DNA from: JABDGM01 sp046349975
Lineage (GTDB): Bacteria > Planctomycetota > Planctomycetia > Pirellulales > Lacipirellulaceae
Length of the DNA: 64,000 bases
Assembly (NCBI GenBank): GCA_046349975.1
Contig: JAXMBH010000010.1
Coordinates: forward strand, 1 to 64,000
Direction of reading: 5' to 3'
A model generated the notes under the pieces. That model searched no databases, was not told the origin of the DNA, and worked only from the letters and a program-made list of their open reading frames with translations. The number at the start of each line of letters is the position of its first letter. Within the stretch, counting starts at the first letter, position 1. The position numbers and the translations under genes were made by a program. This document shows positions 27,870 to 37,649 of this stretch, piece by piece.

Positions 27870-28369
27870 ACTTTACACTTGCGCCGTCTTAACGAACTGA
27901 CGCGATTGCGAATCAGTAGCCGGAGGGCCACGCCCTCCGCCGCCCCCTTGGGACTCAGAACCTAGTCCGTCGATCGCAAACGTCCAGGATAGTCAGCCCC
28001 CCGGCTCTGCTGAGGAGTTCGCCCGCCGTTCCTTAGATGACGGGAAAGCGCCCATCAGAGTCGGCAACTGCCGCTCCACGTCCCTCTATTCGAAGCGCAG
28101 CAAACGGCCGACCCACCCCTCTCCATCCTGCCACGGGGTTCTCATGCTGACGGCCCCGCCCAAACTCTCCTTCCAAAAAACTTCCACCTTTTCTGCCAGC
28201 ATCGCCAAGATTGCCCCCCGGGCTGCGAAATTCCTCATGGACGGCCGGGGTAACGGCCTCCGCCAGTGCGTTCGAAGCTATTCAATCTTGGGATCGCCGC
28301 CCGGTTCTTTTCTTGCCGCCCCAGTTACGGCAGCCGTCGTGACATCCCCGTAATGTGAGGAGCCCAATC
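27870..28369. other. Gene-free gap with hairpin elements
   Basis: Two short hairpin elements lie here (27921-27939 and about 27998-28014). A 69-codon frame at 28144-28353 has no supporting feature. The final bases hold GTGAGGAG just upstream of the ATG at 28370, a good ribosome site. Confidence 0.6.
27921..27939. repeat. Hairpin element of the AGCCGGA family
   Basis: Arms CGGAGGGC and GCCCTCCG pair perfectly around loop CAC. The outer CGGA, the CAC loop and the left flank TAGC match the elements at 44291 and 47111, while the inner stem bases differ in a compensated way. It begins about 50 bases after the methyltransferase stop. Confidence 0.7.
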
Positions 28370-29233
28370 ATGATTAAGCGAGCAATTTTGGTGGCGACGG
28401 GCCTCGGCCTGACCACAGTCGTCCTGTTCGGCCGCGATGCGACCAGCTACGTTTCCACCACCTATCACCGCCTCACCAGCAGCGTGCAGGAAAGTGTGCC
28501 AGTCGAGTTCCAAATCGACCGCGCCAAGCAAATGGTTCGCGACCTTGATCCCGAAATTCGCAATTCGATGCACGTCATCGCCAAGGAAGAAGTCGCCATC
28601 GAACAACTCAATCAGCAAATCGCCGGCAGCCAAGAGCGGGCCGACAAAGACAAGAAGGACATCCTCCACCTGCAAGCCGACCTCGGCCAGAACAAGAGCG
28701 TGTACTCCTACGCCAGCCACACCTACACCTGCGACGAAGTGAAGCAGGACCTCGCCCGCCGCTTCAGCCGCTTCAAGGTGGCCGACGACACTCTGAGCAG
28801 CATGAAGCAGATGCGCGACGCCCGCCAAAAGAACCTCGACGCCGCCCAGCAGAAACTCTCGGCCATGATCAACGCCCGCCGCAAGCTCGAAGTCGACGTC
28901 CAGAATCTCGAAGCCAAGCGGAAACTCGTTGAAGTTGCCCAAGCCTCGAGCGAATACGTGTTCGACGACAGCCAACTCGCCCGGGCCAAGGAACTCATTA
29001 ACGACATCCGCACTCGGCTCGACGTGGCCGCGAAACTCGCGAACGCCGACGTTAACGTGCAGACCGAAATTCCGCTGAACGACGTAGCCCCGGCCGACAT
29101 CACCGACCAGGTGACTGAGTACTTCAAGCTCGACGGCAACAAGGCCGCGACCGCCAAGGAAGATAACGCGAAGCCCAGCAGCGAAGCCACGACCGCGATC
29201 GAGGTTTCGACCGCCGCGCTCGCGCATGAGTAA
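28370..29233 (+). CDS. Membrane-anchored coiled-coil protein of unknown function
   Basis: In this 287-residue protein one hydrophobic segment (AILVATGLGLTTVVLFG) lies at residues 4-20 and anchors it, or acts as an uncleaved signal. Residues about 40-210 are charged and heptad-like (IDRAKQMVRDLDPEIRNSM, MKQMRDARQKNLDAAQQKL), predicting a long coiled coil outside or along the membrane. The tail is acidic and low in complexity. ATG 28370 is preceded by GTGAGGAG at good spacing; the earlier frame start at 28355 overlaps that site. It heads a same-strand run with FHA, kinase and sigma genes. A strong terminator follows at 29246-29288, so it may be transcribed alone. Confidence 0.7.
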   Translation: MIKRAILVATGLGLTTVVLFGRDATSYVSTTYHRLTSSVQESVPVEFQIDRAKQMVRDLDPEIRNSMHVIAKEEVAIEQLNQQIAGSQERADKDKKDILHLQADLGQNKSVYSYASHTYTCDEVKQDLARRFSRFKVADDTLSSMKQMRDARQKNLDAAQQKLSAMINARRKLEVDVQNLEAKRKLVEVAQASSEYVFDDSQLARAKELINDIRTRLDVAAKLANADVNVQTEIPLNDVAPADITDQVTEYFKLDGNKAATAKEDNAKPSSEATTAIEVSTAALAHE

Positions 29234-29245
29234 GCCCCATGAGCT

Positions 29246-29298
29246 GAGAGTCGACAGTGTGAGCCGGAGCGCTCCGCTGTCGACTCTCGCTCTCTCTT
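29246..29298 (+). terminator. Strong intrinsic terminator after the coiled-coil gene
   Basis: Arms GAGAGTCGACAG (29246-29257) and CTGTCGACTCTC (29277-29288) form a perfect 12-base stem. The loop region contains the self-complementary CGGAGCGCTCCG (29265-29276). A T-rich stretch (TCTCTCTTTTGTTTT) follows. The inner part also resembles the AGCCGGA hairpin family. Confidence 0.75.
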
Positions 29299-29366
29299 TT
29301 GTTTTGGTGCATCACTACTCCGTGTCATGCGGCTGGTGCAGCAATAAACCCGCAAACTCTTTCGTA

Positions 29367-29388
29367 GCTGAATTCGCCAGAACTCAGC
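29367..29388. repeat. Hairpin element of the GCTGAATTC family
   Basis: GCTGA (29367-29371) pairs with TCAGC (29384-29388) around ATTCGCCAGAAC. The same core, with a changed but still paired outer base, recurs at 56166-56189, and again inverted at 56214-56233. It lies between the coiled-coil and FHA genes. Confidence 0.65.
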
Positions 29389-29433
29389 CGCCAAAACCCT
29401 GACCCCCGACCTCTCACCCCTGACCTCTTCCCC

Positions 29434-30888
29434 ATGTTTCCCACGTGGCGATTGCGACTCCGTGAAGCCCGCGTGGCCTGCCAAGACGGCCGCTACGACG
29501 AAGCCAGCCGAGTCCTCGCCGATGAAAAGCTCCGCGAGTTTCTGCCCGCCAGACAACTCGCCCAGCAAGTCGCCTGCAAAATGTTCGATCGCGCCGGCAG
29601 CCGCTTCGCCCTCGGCGACACTCTAGCGGGCTGGCAGGATCTCAACACGGCCGAGCAGCTCGGCGGCTCAGCCGAACGCGCCAACGAACTTCGCCACACG
29701 TACGAGGAGCAACTGCTGCGAGAAGTGAGCAGCTGCCTCGCCGCGAATCAGCCCGCCGCCGCCCGCGCTCGACTTCACCGACTCCAGCAACACGGCCTCG
29801 CCGCCGATGCCGTGCGCAACTGCCAGCAAATCATGGCCCTGCAACAAGATGCCGATCGCTGGAGTGCCCGCGGCCACTTCGCTGAAGCCGCCGCTTCGCT
29901 GGAAAAGGCGATCGCCGTGGCCCGCCTGCCGCTCAAGGAAACGGCTATAATGGATAGCGTCGCCAGCCAATTGCAACAGGAGCGGGATCGATTGCACACG
30001 GCTGAGAGCGACTGCCGACGATTAAGTGGCGAAATGCACGCCGCCTTGGCCGCCGAAAACTGGAGCTCCGCCCTCACCGCGGCCGACGCCCTCCTGGCGC
30101 TCGCCCCGCAACACGCCGCCGCCAACCAGGCTCGGCGTCGCGCCTGGAAAGCAGTGGGGATGGACGTTACCCAGCACCACAATCCTCGCAATGGGGCCGG
30201 CCACGTGTCGTTGGCCGTCGAAAAATCCCATGGCCGCCGGGGCCGGCCGTCCACTCGTCCCACATCGCGCTCCAGTGAGGTCGATACCGTGGCAGGCAAT
30301 GAGCATCCCGAGCGAGCCCTCCTCTGGGTCGATGCCGTCGGCGGCTTCCTCGTGTGCTTCGACGACGCGATCACCATCGGCCAGCCCTCTGCTGGCAATA
30401 CGATCGCCTTACCAATCTTGGCCGACCTCTCGCGACATCACGCCGTCATCCGCCGTCAGGCCGGCACCTACGTCATCGAGCCGCTCCAACGCACGCACAT
30501 CGACGGCCGCGAAATCACCGGCCCGTTTGTCCTCACCGATAACGCCCTCATCCAGCTTGGCGACAACGTACGCATTCGCTTTTCCAAGCCACATGCACTC
30601 AGTGCAACGGCCCGGCTCACGATCGAAAGCCACCACAAAACACAGCCCACCTCCGACGCCGTACTCCTGATGGCCGATAGCTGCGTCCTGGGCCCGAACA
30701 AACACTGCCACATCCGCTGCCGCGACTGGCCACGCGACGTGGTGATTTATCGACAAAATAACCAAGTTTTCTGCCGCGCCGACGAACCACTATCCATCGA
30801 TGGCGTGCTGGCAAACGGCAGAACCGAAATCCAACCGGGAGCACGCGTCGAAGGGGACGATTTTTCGTTTGCTTGGGAGGTGTTGTAG
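29434..30888 (+). CDS. FHA domain protein with helical repeat N-terminus
   Basis: This 484-residue soluble protein has two parts. Residues 1-250 are alpha-helical and tetratricopeptide-like (RLREARVACQDGRYDEASRVL, AAASLEKAIAVARLP). Residues about 305-395 form an FHA domain that should bind phosphothreonine: ITIGQPSAGNTIALP, DLSRHHAVIRRQAGTYVIE, THIDGREI and IQLGDNVRIRFS carry the conserved strands with the SRHH motif. A beta-rich tail follows that resembles a second, degenerate FHA-like half (NKHCHIRCRDWPRDVVIYRQ). The next gene encodes a Ser/Thr kinase, the natural source of the phosphorylated ligand. Confidence 0.85.
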   Translation: MFPTWRLRLREARVACQDGRYDEASRVLADEKLREFLPARQLAQQVACKMFDRAGSRFALGDTLAGWQDLNTAEQLGGSAERANELRHTYEEQLLREVSSCLAANQPAAARARLHRLQQHGLAADAVRNCQQIMALQQDADRWSARGHFAEAAASLEKAIAVARLPLKETAIMDSVASQLQQERDRLHTAESDCRRLSGEMHAALAAENWSSALTAADALLALAPQHAAANQARRRAWKAVGMDVTQHHNPRNGAGHVSLAVEKSHGRRGRPSTRPTSRSSEVDTVAGNEHPERALLWVDAVGGFLVCFDDAITIGQPSAGNTIALPILADLSRHHAVIRRQAGTYVIEPLQRTHIDGREITGPFVLTDNALIQLGDNVRIRFSKPHALSATARLTIESHHKTQPTSDAVLLMADSCVLGPNKHCHIRCRDWPRDVVIYRQNNQVFCRADEPLSIDGVLANGRTEIQPGARVEGDDFSFAWEVL

Positions 30889-31032
30889 GCAAAGATGCTC
30901 GCTGCTGGATGCTAAATGCTCGACGTGTTTTGTCGGCATTTTTTCCCTGTATCCCGTATCCTGCATCCTCCGCCCTCAACTAGACAGATGGGCAATCCCA
31001 CAGCTACGCTAGAACGAGAGAACCTTTCTGCC

Positions 31033-33129
<2,097 letters not shown>

Positions 33130-33142
33130 GGCTGCGATTACC

Positions 33143-34927
33143 ATGGTTTCTATTGTCGGAATTTTTCTGATCTCCGCGATTATCGGCGCCGCAGTCGCGC
33201 TCGGCCTGTTGGCTTTGGCAAATCGTCGCCTTGGCATCGCCGTGCTACTCGGCGGGTTGGCCATGGTCGTCGGCCTCCCAGTCTTGGCGATCACCATGGC
33301 CCTGGTTGTCCCTAACTTTCTCCATTCACACTCGTCGCACTCGCTTAGCGTGAACACGTTCCCCGAAGTTTCGGTTAGCTCGTCCCAGTTCTCGACCGAG
33401 TTTCACACCGATCCGACCTCGCCAAGATGGTCTATCGCGCTAATGCCGGTGCTGTTCATGGCCGTCGCCTTCATCGCCCTCTTATTCCTGCTCGCGCGCC
33501 GCGGCATGGGTCACGCCGCCGCCGGCGGCCACGGCAAAATCTGGCCCGTGTTCCTCGTCGTACCGTTCCTCGCATTCTTAATGCTCGGCAGCATGCGCTT
33601 CGCTTCGCATAGTTCGAGACAAATTATGCCGTCGCCCCCGCCGGCCGTCTCGAGCATCCCCTCCGGCCAAATTCCGAGCCAATTGCAGACGCAGATTCAC
33701 GAGCAACAAGAAACGCTGAAGAAGACGCAAATCGAGCTGGCCAAGCATCAGGCCGAACTCGCGAAGCAGGCGGCAGCACTCACCGAGAGCCTGCACAGAC
33801 AAATCGACCAGATGGATATCCACGAACTGATGGATAAGTTCGATGCTCCCAAGATCGCTCTGCACATGCCGATCACGCCGTCGCCCAGCCCCGCCGCTCT
33901 CGTCATCGCCGCCGCCAACGCGGTGACCGACAAGTCGAAAAGTCGCGACGAAGTCCGGGCCGCCGAACAGCATGCCATCGCGCCTCCGAAGACCGAGATA
34001 GTCGCCGTCGCAGAAACGCCGCCGGCCCCACCCACGCCCCCTGCCCCGCCCGCCGCCGAGGCACCATCCGCAACACCTCCGACCCCAGCCGCGCCAGCCG
34101 CTCAAGTCGTTGCTCTATCGACGCCCGCCACAGCAGTTCCAGCCAAATCCGTCGCGGTCAGCGAGTCGGTCCCCGCCACGACTCAAGTTGAAACACCGCC
34201 CGCACCGCCGGCTGCCGAGAAATCGGAGAAGGCCGAAAAACAGGACCCGTCCGAAACCGTGGCCCCGCACTGGATCAACGATCCTCCCAAGCGCACGGGC
34301 GATGTCCGCCGCGAGGTCATTTCCACGGAAGCCTACGAGTCGGCCGAGGAGTGCTATGACGCCGCCGACATGTATCTCATGCTCCGTACCTACGAGCGGC
34401 TGCAGCAACTTAAGGGCGAGCCGCTTGCCACATCGCGGCTGCCGTCGATCACCTTCGGAAACGATTACGTGAAGGCCGACGGAGACATCATCGCCAATGG
34501 GTCTCGGTCACTGCTGCAATACTCCGATTATCGCCTGATGCAACTCAAACGAATGGGCATCACGCCCGACTTCCTGCGGCGCGAAATCATCGCCAAGAAT
34601 CCGGGCGACAACGATCGGCGCGAGTATCTGGATAGTGTGACCAGCTCGGTCGGTCCGATGAAAAAACTCTACATGCAAATCGAGTTCACGCCTGCCGTCG
34701 ACCGCCTGCTAATGCAGCACTGGGATGCCCATGAACGCCAAGAACGTTTTGCCATGGTCGGCGTCGGCGCTGGCTCCGTGCTCAGCTTGCTGCTGACATT
34801 CTGGGGGCTTTTCCAGGTCGATACGCTCACCAAGGGCTACTACACAAAGCGGTTGTTTATCGGCGTGCCGGCGGCGATAATCATAGCTATCCTGTTCTGC
34901 GCTGCAGACCCCTTCCGCATGTTCTAA
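33143..34927 (+). CDS. Membrane protein with coiled coil and proline-rich linker
   Basis: This 594-residue protein has two N-terminal membrane segments (IVGIFLISAIIGAAVALGLLA and the next at about 35-55). A third lies near residue 100, and VFLVVPFLAFLMLGSM follows. Residues about 180-225 form a coiled coil (QEETLKK region, rich in Q, K and E). Residues 290-380 are a proline/alanine linker (PPAPPTPPAPPAAEAPS). A mixed domain of about 150 residues follows (SAEECYDAADMYLMLRTYERL). Two C-terminal membrane segments close the protein. No known family was recognised. It lies between the kinase and the sigma factor, with the sigma gene starting 15 bases after its stop, which suggests one transcript and a shared signalling role. 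Confidence 0.75.
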   Translation: MVSIVGIFLISAIIGAAVALGLLALANRRLGIAVLLGGLAMVVGLPVLAITMALVVPNFLHSHSSHSLSVNTFPEVSVSSSQFSTEFHTDPTSPRWSIALMPVLFMAVAFIALLFLLARRGMGHAAAGGHGKIWPVFLVVPFLAFLMLGSMRFASHSSRQIMPSPPPAVSSIPSGQIPSQLQTQIHEQQETLKKTQIELAKHQAELAKQAAALTESLHRQIDQMDIHELMDKFDAPKIALHMPITPSPSPAALVIAAANAVTDKSKSRDEVRAAEQHAIAPPKTEIVAVAETPPAPPTPPAPPAAEAPSATPPTPAAPAAQVVALSTPATAVPAKSVAVSESVPATTQVETPPAPPAAEKSEKAEKQDPSETVAPHWINDPPKRTGDVRREVISTEAYESAEECYDAADMYLMLRTYERLQQLKGEPLATSRLPSITFGNDYVKADGDIIANGSRSLLQYSDYRLMQLKRMGITPDFLRREIIAKNPGDNDRREYLDSVTSSVGPMKKLYMQIEFTPAVDRLLMQHWDAHERQERFAMVGVGAGSVLSLLLTFWGLFQVDTLTKGYYTKRLFIGVPAAIIIAILFCAADPFRMF

Positions 34928-34942
34928 ACCGCCGCCCCGCGC

Positions 34943-35593
34943 ATGCCCAATACGACGCACCCCGACCTGCTGTTGGTGGAGCAAATCCGCGCCGGCCAAT
35001 TAGAGGCCTGGAACACGCTCATCGAGCAGTACGAAGGCCGCCTGCTCTCCTTCGTCGATAGCCGCCTGCGCCGCCGCGCCTCCAGCGAAGACGTCGTCCA
35101 GGAAACCTTCATTGGCTTCCTCACAAGCCTGCCCAACTACGATACCCGCCGGCCGCTCGAAAGTTACCTGTTCTCGATCGCCGCCCATAAACTCACCGAC
35201 TATCTCCGCCGCGAAGGTCGCCGCCCCGCCCTGCCGCTCTCCTCCACCGCCTCCAGTGGCGGCGGCAATTGGGACATGCCCGGCGGCGCCCGCCCGGCCA
35301 GCAGCATCGCCCGCAGCGGCGAACGCAAAGAGCTTGAAGAAGAAGCGCTGGCCCGCGGCATCGGCGAGCAAATCGATCACTGGCGCACCAAGGGCGACTG
35401 GGAAAAAGTGAAGTGCATGGAGCTACTCTTCGTCCGCGGCGCCGCAAACAAAGACGTCGCCGCCGCCCTGGGCATCACCGAACAACAAGTCGCCAATTTC
35501 AAGTTCGACTTCCTCGACCGACTACGCAAACTAGTAAAAAATCAACGCCTCAACGAAGACGTCTTCCCCGAGCTATACGCGGACAACGACTAA
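34943..35593 (+). CDS. ECF-like RNA polymerase sigma factor
   Basis: This 216-residue sigma-70 family protein has no region 1. Region 2 (LIEQYEGRLLSFVDSRLRRR, SSEDVVQETFIGFLTSLPNY, SYLFSIAAHKLTDYLRREGR) carries the -10 recognition and core-binding helices. Region 4 (VKCMELLFVRGAANKDVAAALGITEQQVANFKFDFLDRL) is the helix-turn-helix for the -35 element. A Ser/Gly/Ala-rich linker of about 35 residues separates them. The gene is 15 bases from the membrane protein and 200 bases before a small anti-sigma-like gene. Kinase, FHA and sigma genes in line suggest control by phosphorylation, which is an inference. Confidence 0.88.
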   Translation: MPNTTHPDLLLVEQIRAGQLEAWNTLIEQYEGRLLSFVDSRLRRRASSEDVVQETFIGFLTSLPNYDTRRPLESYLFSIAAHKLTDYLRREGRRPALPLSSTASSGGGNWDMPGGARPASSIARSGERKELEEEALARGIGEQIDHWRTKGDWEKVKCMELLFVRGAANKDVAAALGITEQQVANFKFDFLDRLRKLVKNQRLNEDVFPELYADND

Positions 35594-35605
35594 AATCCGA
35601 AAAGG

Positions 35606-35780
35606 CCTCACGCCAAGGCGCAAAGCCGCAAAGGAGGAACAACAAGGCAAAAGCAAACCGCTAATCGACGCTAATGATCGCTAATAGTCAGCGTTCGTTC
35701 TTCATTTAGCGAAATATTGGCGACCATTAGCGGTGCTTCCCCCTATTTTCTTCTTCGCGACTTGGCGCCTTTGCGCGAGG
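35606..35780. repeat. Inverted pair of a two-part intergenic repeat
   Basis: The left copy (about 35606-35685) contains CACGCCAAGGCGCAAAG and, further on, CCGCTAATCGACGCTAAT. The right copy (about 35706-35780) is the same two parts inverted: its complement reads CGCGCAAAGGCGCCAAG and CCGCTAATGGTCGCCAAT. The copies agree in most positions and face each other across about 20 bases. A transcript could fold into a long imperfect hairpin between the sigma and anti-sigma-like genes. Confidence 0.7.
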
Positions 35781-35794
35781 CAATTAACCGATAG

Positions 35795-36202
35795 ATGAAG
35801 AGCAAGTTTTCCAACTCCGAACTCGAAGCCTTCCTCGATGAAGCCCTGCCCACCGAGCAGATGGCCGCGATCGAAGCCGCGCTCCGCGACGACGCCGAAC
35901 TGCAGCAGCGCGTCGCCGCCGTCAACGGCCGCCGCGACGCCGGCGTCCACTCCCTCGGCGATGTCTGGCGCCGCCACCGGCTCAGCTGTCCCACGCGCGA
36001 ACAACTCGGCAGCTACCTCCTCGGCGTGCTCTCAAATGACGAGAGCGACTACATCAAGTTCCATCTCGAATCGATCGAGTGCCGCTACTGCACCGCCAGC
36101 CTCGGCGACCTTCAGGCTCAGCACTCCGCCGCCGAAACCGAAACCACCCGCCGCCGCCAAAAATATTACCAATCCAGCGTCGGCCACCTCAGGAAGACGT
36201 AA
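35795..36202 (+). CDS. Small anti-sigma-like zinc-finger protein candidate
   Basis: This 135-residue soluble protein starts MKSKFSNSELEAFLDEALP, similar in character to the N-terminus of planctomycete anti-sigma and zinc-finger proteins. Near residue 95, KFHLESIECRYC holds His and two Cys (H-x5-C-x2-C), close to but longer than the H-x3-C-x2-C of the ZAS anti-sigma domain. No membrane segment is visible, so if it is an anti-sigma factor it is cytoplasmic. It follows the sigma gene on the same strand, after the inverted repeat. The tail is charged (TETTRRRQKYYQ). The function is inferred mainly from position. Confidence 0.6.
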   Translation: MKSKFSNSELEAFLDEALPTEQMAAIEAALRDDAELQQRVAAVNGRRDAGVHSLGDVWRRHRLSCPTREQLGSYLLGVLSNDESDYIKFHLESIECRYCTASLGDLQAQHSAAETETTRRRQKYYQSSVGHLRKT

Positions 36203-36207
36203 TGTAG

Positions 36208-36228
36208 GCGTCTCGCTCCGCGAGACGC
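36208..36228. repeat. Hairpin element of the TCTCGC-TCC-GCGAGA family
   Basis: Arms GCGTCTCGC and GCGAGACGC pair perfectly around loop TCC, five bases after the stop of the preceding gene and preceded by TGTAG. A related element lies just after the sulfatase stop at 48684-48729. It could end transcription although no T tract follows. Confidence 0.7.
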
Positions 36229-36238
36229 ACGTCCTCTC

Positions 36239-36350
36239 GCGGGTGCCTGGGGCAGAGGCTTTGCGATGCCCCAGCCAAATAGATGCAGAACCGCGCGGGT
36301 GCCTGGGGCAGAGGCTTTGCGATGCCCCAGCCAAATAGATGCAGAACCGC
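36239..36350. repeat. Exact 56-base tandem duplication
   Basis: Bases 36239-36294 and 36295-36350 are identical by eye. Each copy contains arms CTGGGGCA and TGCCCCAG separated by 12 bases, so each can form a hairpin. The block lies between the convergent anti-sigma-like and rhomboid genes. Confidence 0.9.
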
Positions 36351-36359
36351 GCCGGCGAC

Positions 36360-37529
36360 CTATCCCCACCCCTCCACATCCAGCTCCACCACCCCCTCCT
36401 GCTGCATTTCCAGCGCCTTCCGCTCAATCCGCTTCACCAGCCCCGCTTGCTTCTCCGGCAGCTTCGCCTCATCAACTTCAGCAAGCAAGTCGAGCGCCTT
36501 CCCCGGCCGCTGCAATTCGACCACGCAAATCTGTGCCAGCTTCACCCGCATGGCATCGGCCCGCGCCGGATCCGCCTCAATGAATCCCGCCATATACGGC
36601 GCCGAATCTGCCCACCGCTTCTGCCCGTGCATCCACTGAATGATCGGCAAATAATCCTCGCGCTCCAGCCGTATGCCGCCGCCCACGTTCTTCATCTTCT
36701 CGTAGAACCGTAGCGCCGCCTCCACGTTCCCCTGCTTCAAATACAACCGAAACTGCTGCTGCGCCCCATGCGCCAGTTGGTCGTTCCGCTCTTTGTCCTG
36801 CTCCTGCAATTTCTTGAGTTCTGTCTTGTGGTCCGGCTCTTCGCGAAACCCGCCGTAGTTGCCGCTCCACACACTGATTGCGTCCCAGCCCTCGCAGTCC
36901 ACGATGCCACGCTTGAGCATCACGAACGCCAACGGCAGCCCCATCACAAAACCGGTGAGGTGCAACCAGCTCGTTCCGCCGACTTCACTGAAGAAGCAAA
37001 TCATCAGCACTTCCCAACCCGTATACAGCCCAGCCATGAGGGCGATGCTGATATCCACCGTGCCGAAATAGAATCCCACCCAATAGAAATAGGTGATCTC
37101 ATTCATCGGCGCCCACACGACGGCCATCGCCATCAGCCCGAAGATCGCGCCCGAGGCGCCAAGCGCGCCGATCGCATCGCCGGTGTAGTGCAGCATGATG
37201 ATCTGCGTGAGACCCATCTGGGCGGCCCCAATCGCCAGATAGCTAGCCAAGAATCGCCACCAGCCGAGCTTGCCTTCGACCACGAGGCCGAATAGCCACA
37301 GAAAGATCATGTTGCCGATCAAGTGCCCCGGGCCGGCATGCATGAAGATCGACGACAGCCACTGCTCCGGATGCACACCGTCGCCGTAGGAAAGTAGCCA
37401 ACTCTCCGGCGACAACTGCCCGCCCACGCAGACGACCGCGAACACCAAGATGTTCGCCGCGATCAATCCAACCGTCGCGATCGGCCAATGATAAATCGGC
37501 GCGTCGGTGGTGTACGGAACAAACAGCAT
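36360..37529 (-). CDS. Rhomboid family intramembrane serine protease
   Basis: In this 389-residue protein, residues 1-230 are the six-helix rhomboid core. HAGPGHLIGNMIFLWLFG carries the conserved HxxxN region. GALGASGAIFGLM holds the catalytic Ser in GxSG, and WLHLTGFVMGLPLAF holds the catalytic His. From about residue 245 a soluble, charged domain follows (LKKLQEQDKERNDQ) with helical-repeat character, a common planctomycete extension. Rhomboids cut membrane proteins within their helices. The gene is convergent to the kinase-FHA-sigma series, so a link to that pathway is only suggested by position. Confidence 0.9.
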   Translation of the reverse strand: MLFVPYTTDAPIYHWPIATVGLIAANILVFAVVCVGGQLSPESWLLSYGDGVHPEQWLSSIFMHAGPGHLIGNMIFLWLFGLVVEGKLGWWRFLASYLAIGAAQMGLTQIIMLHYTGDAIGALGASGAIFGLMAMAVVWAPMNEITYFYWVGFYFGTVDISIALMAGLYTGWEVLMICFFSEVGGTSWLHLTGFVMGLPLAFVMLKRGIVDCEGWDAISVWSGNYGGFREEPDHKTELKKLQEQDKERNDQLAHGAQQQFRLYLKQGNVEAALRFYEKMKNVGGGIRLEREDYLPIIQWMHGQKRWADSAPYMAGFIEADPARADAMRVKLAQICVVELQRPGKALDLLAEVDEAKLPEKQAGLVKRIERKALEMQQEGVVELDVEGWG

Positions 37530-37649
37530 GGCCCGCAGCGCCAGGGTGCCGAGAACTCCTCAGCCCGCCATCATACCGCGGCACACCCAAAAGAGAAGCC
37601 ACCCCCGAAGGCGAGACCCCGTCAGCGGTCGGGTCTTCTCGGCCCCCTC

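Noticed and set aside
28144..28353. 69-codon rightward frame upstream of the coiled-coil gene
   Set aside because: No ribosome site and no protein-like composition; it overlaps the ribosome site region of the real gene's leader.
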